In this document: piece by piece, positions 56,576 through 61,973 of the stretch
Layout: each line of letters starts with the position of its first letter
How positions within the stretch are numbered: position 1 is the first letter of the stretch
Assembly (NCBI GenBank): GCA_902782445.1
Contig: CACZNC010000021.1
Span: forward strand, 1 to 61,973
Direction of reading: 5' to 3'
From: an uncultured Ruminococcus sp.
GTDB taxonomy: Bacteria; Bacillota; Clostridia; Oscillospirales; CAG-272
DNA length: 61,973 nt
The notes under the pieces: generated by a model
Seen by the model: the letters and a program-made list of their open reading frames with translations, nothing else
The model's database searches: none
What the model was told of the DNA's origin: nothing
Made by a program: the position numbers and the translations under genes

Positions 56576-58978
56576 ATGTCCGATGCAAAGTTGAGAGAAG
56601 CGTATCTTTCCGCGAAAAGAGCGCTCTTCGACCAGTACTACGAATCCCTCAACGAACGTCAGCGGGAGGCGGTCTATCAGGTGAACGGTCCCCTGCTCGT
56701 GCTGGCGGGAGCCGGGAGCGGAAAGACGACGGTCCTCGTCACCCGACTGGCCCACATCATCCGCTACGGCGACGCCTACCGCGCGGACCTTGTGCCGACA
56801 AACGTGACCGAAGAGGCCGTCGAAGCGATCCGGTCCGCCGCCTCCCTTCCGCACGAAGAGCTCGGGGAATATCTCACCCGGTTCGCCGTCAATCCCCCCG
56901 CGCCCTGGCAGGTCATGGCCATCACCTTCACGAACAAGGCCGCCCGGGAGATCAAGAACCGCATCGCCGCCGTCTTCGGGGAGGACAGCGAGGAGGTCTC
57001 CGAGATCCGGGCGGGCACCTTCCACTCCGTGTGCGTGCAGATTTTGCGGCGGTACGGCAATCAGATCGGCTACGACCGGTCCTTTACGATCTGCGATTCC
57101 GACGACTCGAAGAAGCAGATCACCCTCTGCATGAAACAGCTCGGGATCGACGACAAACTCCTCCCGGTAAAGACCGTGCAGAACGCCATCAGCCGCGCGA
57201 AGGACAGGCTCGTCGGACCCGAGGAATACGCGGCGAAGGCCGGCGGGGACGTGAAATACCGCCAGATCGCCGAGGTCTACCGCCTCTACGCCGAAAAGCT
57301 GAAATCCCAGAACCTGCTCGATTTCGACGACATCATCATGCAGACCGTGAGGCTCATGACCGAGTGCGAGGACGTGCGCCTGCTGCTTCAGAACCGGTAC
57401 CGCTACATTCTGGTCGACGAGTATCAGGACACGAACGGCGCCCAGCTCGAGCTGACCCTTCTGCTCTCGGCGAAATACCGCAACATCATGGTGGTGGGCG
57501 ACGACGACCAGTCCATCTACAAATTCCGGGGCGCGGTGATCGAAAACATCCTCAATTTCGACAAGAATTACGAGAACACCGCCGTGATCCGCTTGGAGGA
57601 AAACTACCGCTCCACGAAAACCATCCTCGACGCCGCCAACAGCGTGATCTCCCACAACGAGGGCCGCCTCGGCAAAACGCTCTGGACCGCCGGGGAAGAG
57701 GGCGAAAAGATCCTCGTCAAATACCTCGGCAACCAGAACGACGAGGCCCGCTACATCGCGGAGACCGTCTCCCGGGGCGTGCAGAACGGGGGAACATACC
57801 GGGACTACGCCGTGCTCTACCGCATGAACTCCCAGTCCCGCTCCATCGAGCAGGCGTTCGCCAAGGCCGGGATCCCCTACCGGATGCTCGGCGGGATGCG
57901 CTTCTTCGAGCGGATGGAGGTCAAGGATCTCATCGCCTATCTTGCGCTCATCAACAACCCGAACGACGACCTCCGCCTCCGCCGCATCATCAACACCCCC
58001 CGCCGCGGGATCGGGGACAAGTCCGTCCAGATCGCCGAAGCCCTCGCCTACGAGGAGGGATGCCCGCTGCTAGAATTCCTGCGCCGGGTCAAGCGGTACA
58101 GCGCGATTTCCTCCGCCACCGCCAACCAGATGGTGAACTTCGTCTACATGATGGACCGCTTCCGGGAGGCCGCAGCCTCCATGTCCGTCTCCGCGCTGAT
58201 CGAATTCGTCGCCGAGGAGAGCGGGTATAACAAGATGCTCTCCGAAATGACGGATCTCAACGAACGGGACGAACGCATGAACAACATCGGGGAGCTTGTG
58301 GCCGCCGCCCGGTCCTACGAGGATCAGGCCGAAGAACCCACCCTCGTCGAATTCCTCGAAGACGTGGCCCTGGTCTCCGACGTGGACAAATACGACGAGA
58401 CGGCGGACGCGGTGGTCATGATGACGGTGCACTCCGCGAAGGGCCTCGAATTCCCCGAAGTCTTCCTCCCCGGCATGGAGGAGAACATCTTCCCGAGCTT
58501 CCAGACCCTGCTCAACCCCGAGGAGATCGAGGAGGAGCGGCGGCTCGCCTACGTGGCTCTGACCCGGGCGAAGAAGAGGGTCGTCGTCACCCACGTCCGC
58601 GACCGGATGCTCGGAGGCCGGACCGGAGCCAATCCGATCTCCCGCTTCATCGAGGAGATCCCGGAGGGGCTCTGCGAAATGGAAGAAGAACTTCCCGACG
58701 ACGCCGAGCTCCGGCAGCTCCGCCAGCGTCCCGCGAAGATGAAGCCGGTCAACTATTTCGTCAACGAGACCTCGAAGCCCTCCCCGGCCCTCGAAAAACC
58801 GAAAAAGATCTCCGGCGAGACCTTCGCGCCCGGCGACACCGTCCGTCACGTCACCTTCGGCGTCGGCGTGGTGCTCACGGCAAGACCGATGGGCGGCGAC
58901 ACGCTGTACGAGATCGCCTTTGACAAGGTCGGCACCAAAAAGCTCATGGCCACCTACGCGCGGCTGAAGAAGCTCTGA
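56576..58978 (+). CDS. pcrA: PcrA/UvrD-type superfamily 1 DNA helicase
   Basis: An 800-residue SF1A helicase for repair and conflict resolution. Motif I AGAGSGKTT (about 44-52), motif Ia MAITFTNKAA, motif II VDEYQDTN, motif III GDDDQSIYKFRGA, motif V TVHSAKGLEFPEV, motif VI VALTRAKKR. The C-terminus GDTVRHVTFGVGVV is the RNA-polymerase-binding PcrA module. Between motifs I and Ia sits an extra segment of about 40 residues (from ADLVPTNVTEEAVEAI onward) not usual in short PcrA. Ribosome binding site before the ATG is weak. Promoter at 56512. Confidence 0.95.
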   Translation: MSDAKLREAYLSAKRALFDQYYESLNERQREAVYQVNGPLLVLAGAGSGKTTVLVTRLAHIIRYGDAYRADLVPTNVTEEAVEAIRSAASLPHEELGEYLTRFAVNPPAPWQVMAITFTNKAAREIKNRIAAVFGEDSEEVSEIRAGTFHSVCVQILRRYGNQIGYDRSFTICDSDDSKKQITLCMKQLGIDDKLLPVKTVQNAISRAKDRLVGPEEYAAKAGGDVKYRQIAEVYRLYAEKLKSQNLLDFDDIIMQTVRLMTECEDVRLLLQNRYRYILVDEYQDTNGAQLELTLLLSAKYRNIMVVGDDDQSIYKFRGAVIENILNFDKNYENTAVIRLEENYRSTKTILDAANSVISHNEGRLGKTLWTAGEEGEKILVKYLGNQNDEARYIAETVSRGVQNGGTYRDYAVLYRMNSQSRSIEQAFAKAGIPYRMLGGMRFFERMEVKDLIAYLALINNPNDDLRLRRIINTPRRGIGDKSVQIAEALAYEEGCPLLEFLRRVKRYSAISSATANQMVNFVYMMDRFREAAASMSVSALIEFVAEESGYNKMLSEMTDLNERDERMNNIGELVAAARSYEDQAEEPTLVEFLEDVALVSDVDKYDETADAVVMMTVHSAKGLEFPEVFLPGMEENIFPSFQTLLNPEEIEEERRLAYVALTRAKKRVVVTHVRDRMLGGRTGANPISRFIEEIPEGLCEMEEELPDDAELRQLRQRPAKMKPVNYFVNETSKPSPALEKPKKISGETFAPGDTVRHVTFGVGVVLTARPMGGDTLYEIAFDKVGTKKLMATYARLKKL

Positions 58979-59029
58979 ATCCCTGTATATATAAAATCAC
59001 TCCGATAAATAAAAAGGAAAAGGAAACCC

Positions 59030-60472
59030 ATGAAAAACGACAAGAAACTGGTTCAGGACATCACCTCAATGGACGAGGATTTCGCGAAGTGGTATACCGA
59101 TATCTGCAAGAAAGCGGATCTCGTGGACTATACCTCCGTCAAGGGATGCATGATCATCCGTCCCTACGGCTACGCGATCTGGGAGAACATCCAGAAGATC
59201 CTCGACGCGAAGTTCAAGGAGACCGGGCACGAGAACGTCTACATGCCCCTCTTCATCCCCGAATCCCTCCTGCAGAAGGAGAAGGACCACGTGGAAGGCT
59301 TTGCGCCCGAGGTGGCCTGGGTCACCCACGGCGGAACGGAGGAACTGACCGAGCGTCTCTGCGTCCGTCCCACCTCCGAAACCCTGTTCTGCGAGCACTA
59401 CGCCAACATCATCCGGTCCTGGCGCGATCTGCCGAAGCTCTATAACCAGTGGTGCAACGTGGTCCGCTGGGAGAAAACCACCCGTCCGTTCCTGCGCAGC
59501 CGCGAATTCCTCTGGCAGGAAGGCCACACCATGCACGCCACCGAGGAGGAGGCAAGGGAAGAGACCGTGCGGATGCTGAACATCTACGCCGACTTCCACG
59601 AGAAGGATCTCGCCATCCCCGTCATCAAGGGCGCGAAGACCCCCTCCGACAAATTCGCCGGAGCCGAGGACACCTACTGCATCGAGGCCATGATGCACGA
59701 CGGCAAGGCTCTCCAGGCCGGGACCTCCCACTACTTCGGGGACGGCTTCGCCCGCGCCTTCGATATCCAGTACGCCGACACGAACAACACCCTCCGCTAC
59801 CCCCATCAGACCTCCTGGGGCGTCACGACCCGCATGATCGGCGGCATCATCATGACCCACGGCGACGACAACGGACTCGTTCTGCCTCCCGCCGTCGCTC
59901 CGATCCAGGTCGTCGTGATCCCCGCCGCGATGCACAAGGAGGGCGTGCTCGAAGCCAACCGCGCCGTGACGGAGAGGATCCGCGCCGCCGGGTACCGGGT
60001 CAAGCTGGACGACAGCGAAAACAGCCCCGGCTGGAAATTCGCCGAATACGAGATGAAGGGCGTTCCCGTCCGCGTCGAGCTCGGCCCGCGGGACATCGAA
60101 GCCGGCCAGTGCGTCGTCGTCACCCGCTGGAACATGGAAAAGACCATCGTGAAGCTGGACGAGCTCGAAACCGTCCTCGCCGCGAAGATGACCGAGATCC
60201 GCGACGGCATGTATCAGAAGGCCCTCGAAAACCGCGAGAGAAGGACCTACGACTGCACGTCCATCGAAGAGATCAAAATCGCGCTCGCCGAACACGGGGA
60301 CGGTCTGGTCCGGGCTATGTGGTGCGGCGAAGAGGAATGCGAGGACAAGGTAAAGGAACTGACGGGCGTCGGTTCCCGGTGCATCCCCTTCGAGCAGAAG
60401 CACATCGCCGACACCTGCGTCTGCTGCGGCAAGCCCGCGAAATCCATGCTGTACTGGGGCATCGCCTACTGA
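59030..60472 (+). CDS. proS: prolyl-tRNA synthetase (short, archaeal/eukaryotic-type ProS)
   Basis: A 480-residue class-II synthetase charging tRNA-Pro. Motif 2 includes [23 protein letters not shown], motif 3 [20 protein letters not shown], anticodon-binding domain from about 285, and a C-terminal zinc-binding-like domain with Cys pairs (MWCGEEEC...CVCCGK). It lacks the editing insertion of the long bacterial type, typical of many Clostridia. AAGGAAA lies before the ATG. It follows pcrA by 51 bp. No T-box structure is seen upstream. Confidence 0.95.
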   Translation: MKNDKKLVQDITSMDEDFAKWYTDICKKADLVDYTSVKGCMIIRPYGYAIWENIQKILDAKFKETGHENVYMPLFIPESLLQKEKDHVEGFAPEVAWVTHGGTEELTERLCVRPTSETLFCEHYANIIRSWRDLPKLYNQWCNVVRWEKTTRPFLRSREFLWQEGHTMHATEEEAREETVRMLNIYADFHEKDLAIPVIKGAKTPSDKFAGAEDTYCIEAMMHDGKALQAGTSHYFGDGFARAFDIQYADTNNTLRYPHQTSWGVTTRMIGGIIMTHGDDNGLVLPPAVAPIQVVVIPAAMHKEGVLEANRAVTERIRAAGYRVKLDDSENSPGWKFAEYEMKGVPVRVELGPRDIEAGQCVVVTRWNMEKTIVKLDELETVLAAKMTEIRDGMYQKALENRERRTYDCTSIEEIKIALAEHGDGLVRAMWCGEEECEDKVKELTGVGSRCIPFEQKHIADTCVCCGKPAKSMLYWGIAY

Positions 60473-60524
60473 TGGCTGAAAAGCCCCGGCTGAGAACGAT
60501 CCGTGAGAAAGGGGGGAGCGGGAA

Positions 60525-61655
60525 CTGAAGGAATTCTCCATCACCGTCAAAGAAAAGCTGAAGCGCGTGGATCCCATCGTCCTGCTCTGCGTTCTCGGCA
60601 TGAATATCATGAGCCTTGTGACCCTGCGGGCCGCCTCCGACTCCTTCAAGCTCGGGACCTGGTATTTCCGCACGCAGCTGATCGTGACGGCAGGCAGTCT
60701 CGTCGTTATGGGGATCATCATGCTCCTCGACTACGACGCCTGGTTCCGCAAGCTCCGCTGGGTGCTGGACGCGGTCTCGATCGCCCTGATCCTGATCGTC
60801 AAGCGGTTCGGCACCGGATCGAGCGGCAACTACAACTGGATCCAGATCCCCGGCACGACCTTTTCGGTCCAGCCGACGGAGTTTGTCAAGATCCTCTTCA
60901 TCATTTCCTTCGCCCTCCACATCGACGCGGTGCGGGACAAGATCAACCACCCGCTCTCCGTCCTCGGACTGGCGATGCACGGCGGCCTGATCTGCGGCAT
61001 GGTGCTGTGGCAGGGGGACACCGGCATGGCGCTGGTCTACATCGGGATCTTCGGCATCATGCTCTTCGGGGCCGGGCTTTCCTTCTGGTATTTCGGGGGA
61101 GCGGCGGGCGCTGGTCTGCTTGCGGCTCCGAAGGTCTGGAACCACCTTTCCGAGGTCCAGCAGAACCGGATCCTCTTCGGCTTCAACCCCGATCTCGACC
61201 CGCTGGACAAAGGGCTCCAGGCCATCGCCAGCCGGAACTGCATCATCGCGGGGGGATTCCGGGGAGCGGGGATCAACGGCGGGACAAAGTATTTCCGCCT
61301 CCCTGCCGGCCAGAGCGACTTCATCTACGCCATCGTAGCGGAAAAGTTCGGATTCTTCGGGACCTTCCTCTACCTCTCCCTCATCGTGATCCTCATCATC
61401 CGCATCCTCTGGATCGCCCGGAGCACCCGGAAGAACTACGCTTCCTATATCTGCATCGGGATCGCCGGGATGTTCCTGATCCAGGCCGTGGAGAACATCG
61501 GCATGTGCCTCGCCCTGATTCCCGTCGTCGGCGTGACCTGCCCCTTCCTCTCCTACGGCCCCTCGTCCCTTCTCTCGGCCTACATCTGCGTCGGGATCGT
61601 CGAAAGCATCTGCACCCACCGCCAGAAATACTATTTCGAGCGGGAGGAAGCCTGA
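60525..61655 (+). CDS. rodA: RodA/FtsW-type SEDS glycosyltransferase
   Basis: A 376-residue (if started at CTG) SEDS protein with about ten TM helices, polymerising lipid II during elongation. Hallmarks: WIQIPGTTFSVQPTEFVKILFIISFA, LWQGDTGMALVYIGIFGIMLF, FIYAIVAEKFGFFGTFLYL, IGMCLALIPVVGVTCPFLSYGPSSLL. The usual N-terminus (KEFSITVKEKLKRVDPIVLL) is encoded upstream of the GTG at 60567. The only site-preceded start upstream is CTG at 60525 with AGGGGGGAG; between the TGA at 60504 and that point no ATG/GTG/TTG exists. CTG start is proposed; GTG at 60567 is the conservative choice. It lies 52 bp after proS. Confidence 0.9.
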   Translation: MKEFSITVKEKLKRVDPIVLLCVLGMNIMSLVTLRAASDSFKLGTWYFRTQLIVTAGSLVVMGIIMLLDYDAWFRKLRWVLDAVSIALILIVKRFGTGSSGNYNWIQIPGTTFSVQPTEFVKILFIISFALHIDAVRDKINHPLSVLGLAMHGGLICGMVLWQGDTGMALVYIGIFGIMLFGAGLSFWYFGGAAGAGLLAAPKVWNHLSEVQQNRILFGFNPDLDPLDKGLQAIASRNCIIAGGFRGAGINGGTKYFRLPAGQSDFIYAIVAEKFGFFGTFLYLSLIVILIIRILWIARSTRKNYASYICIGIAGMFLIQAVENIGMCLALIPVVGVTCPFLSYGPSSLLSAYICVGIVESICTHRQKYYFEREEA

Positions 61656-61671
61656 CGCTGCAGACAATCGA

Positions 61672-61708
61672 AACTCCGGAACGGTACGCCGCCGCGCCGG
61701 AGTTTTTT
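61672..61708 (+). terminator. intrinsic terminator after rodA
   Basis: AACTCCGG/CCGGAGTT arms followed by TTTT. Confidence 0.82.
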
Positions 61709-61749
61709 CGCGCTCCGGATCCGGGCTCCGCCGTCTTTCCCCTCCCCCA

Positions 61750-61778
61750 TTGCTTTTTTCCCCGTCCGGTGGTATAAT
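61750..61778 (+). promoter_or_regulatory. promoter driving repeat copy 4
   Basis: TTGCTT at 61750-61755, 17 bp, TATAAT at 61773-61778 preceded by GGTGG. Transcription would start near 61785 and run into repeat copy 4, so that copy is probably expressed as its own RNA. Confidence 0.8.
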
Positions 61779-61790
61779 GGAACAAATTCA

Positions 61791-61973
61791 TACTATATTC
61801 CTTCTATAAAGCTGTCTTCATGGGTTTTGATCGCTCTCCGTAGAATGCGAACGACGGGGTGGGAATACCATTTTTCCAAACATGACTTCATCCATCCCAC
61901 CCCCGAGAATCCCCTTCGGGAATTCTCGCTACCGTCAGCCGTAACATTGAGCTCGCGAAGGATAACCCTGATA
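61791..61973 (+). repeat. structured intergenic repeat, copy 4 (long form, cut by window end)
   Basis: Same order as copy 3: TTCATGGGTTTTGATCGC, CGCTCT-to-AGAATGCG hairpin, GCGAACGACGG, the two stems GGGGTGGGA/TCCCACCCC and CGAGAAT/ATTCTCG, CCGTC, then the start of the core (GAGCTCGCGAAGGATAACC), cut off at 61973. The 3' half lies outside the window. A consensus promoter sits immediately upstream. Confidence 0.82.

Noticed and set aside
58979..59029. T-box riboswitch before proS
   Set aside because: Only 51 bp between pcrA and proS, without specifier stem or T-box sequence.
1..61973. CRISPR arrays, rRNA, insertion sequences with transposase
   Set aside because: No regularly spaced short repeats with unique spacers, no rRNA-like sequence and no transposase frame were found.

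Overview
The window looks like chromosome from a high-GC member of the Bacillota, class Clostridia, probably a gut or rumen organism. The grounds are the gene content: PcrA with the C-terminal module typical of Firmicutes, YhaM-like exoribonuclease, an AgrA/LytTR-type response regulator, a SpoIIE-type phosphatase, MurE, RodA, a D-aspartate-ligase-like ATP-grasp enzyme, orphan lipoprotein solute-binding proteins and many glycosidases. Promoters are sigma-A-like with 17-18 bp spacers, and ribosome binding sites are mostly strong (AGGAGG). No rRNA, complete tRNA, CRISPR array or transposase is present.

Layout. 1-350 is the end of an integrated element abutting the 3' half of a tRNA-Leu(CAA) gene, an apparent attachment site. 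357-4159 is a minus-strand carbohydrate operon (two beta-propeller glycosidase-like proteins and an SGNH esterase). 4225-8863 is a plus-strand set: membrane sensor SpoIIE phosphatase, histidine phosphatase, a PD-(D/E)XK-like protein and a TVP38 membrane protein. 8881-18550 holds a CmpB-like membrane protein, a GH36 alpha-galactosidase, an SLH-anchored 5'-nucleotidase, a solute-binding lipoprotein with a URO-D protein, and a LytTR regulator. 18768-22422 is a second solute-binding/URO-D operon with a GH-A glycosidase. 22484-33108 continues with glycan genes (GH101-like, GH116, GH5, GH36/31-like, PHP phosphoesterase, nitroreductase, PTS-IIC-like). 33275-36777 is a heterodimeric ABC exporter. 37086-44041 carries housekeeping and wall genes, including an asnB-like / D-Asp ligase-like / Asp racemase-like / murE operon that reads as a peptidoglycan cross-bridge cassette. 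44206-47953 is a five-gene overlapping methyltransferase/acetyltransferase/P-loop cassette. 48360-56375 has a tiny peptide gene, GH116 with a DMT transporter, an ECF sigma/anti-sigma pair, and FNT with an FAD oxidoreductase. 56576-61655 is pcrA, proS and rodA.

How it fits together. None of the glycosidases shows an obvious signal peptide, while both solute-binding proteins are lipoproteins and no sugar ABC permease lies nearby. This suggests uptake of oligosaccharides or glycosides by permeases encoded elsewhere, followed by intracellular hydrolysis.

The least expected feature is a dispersed intergenic repeat present four times (about 18626, 36793 reversed, 47975 and 61791 to the window end). 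It has a nearly invariant core, hairpins that differ between copies but keep pairing, interchangeable domains, and a terminal hairpin followed by a T-run. It behaves like a mobile or multi-copy structured RNA, and I could not match it to a named family.
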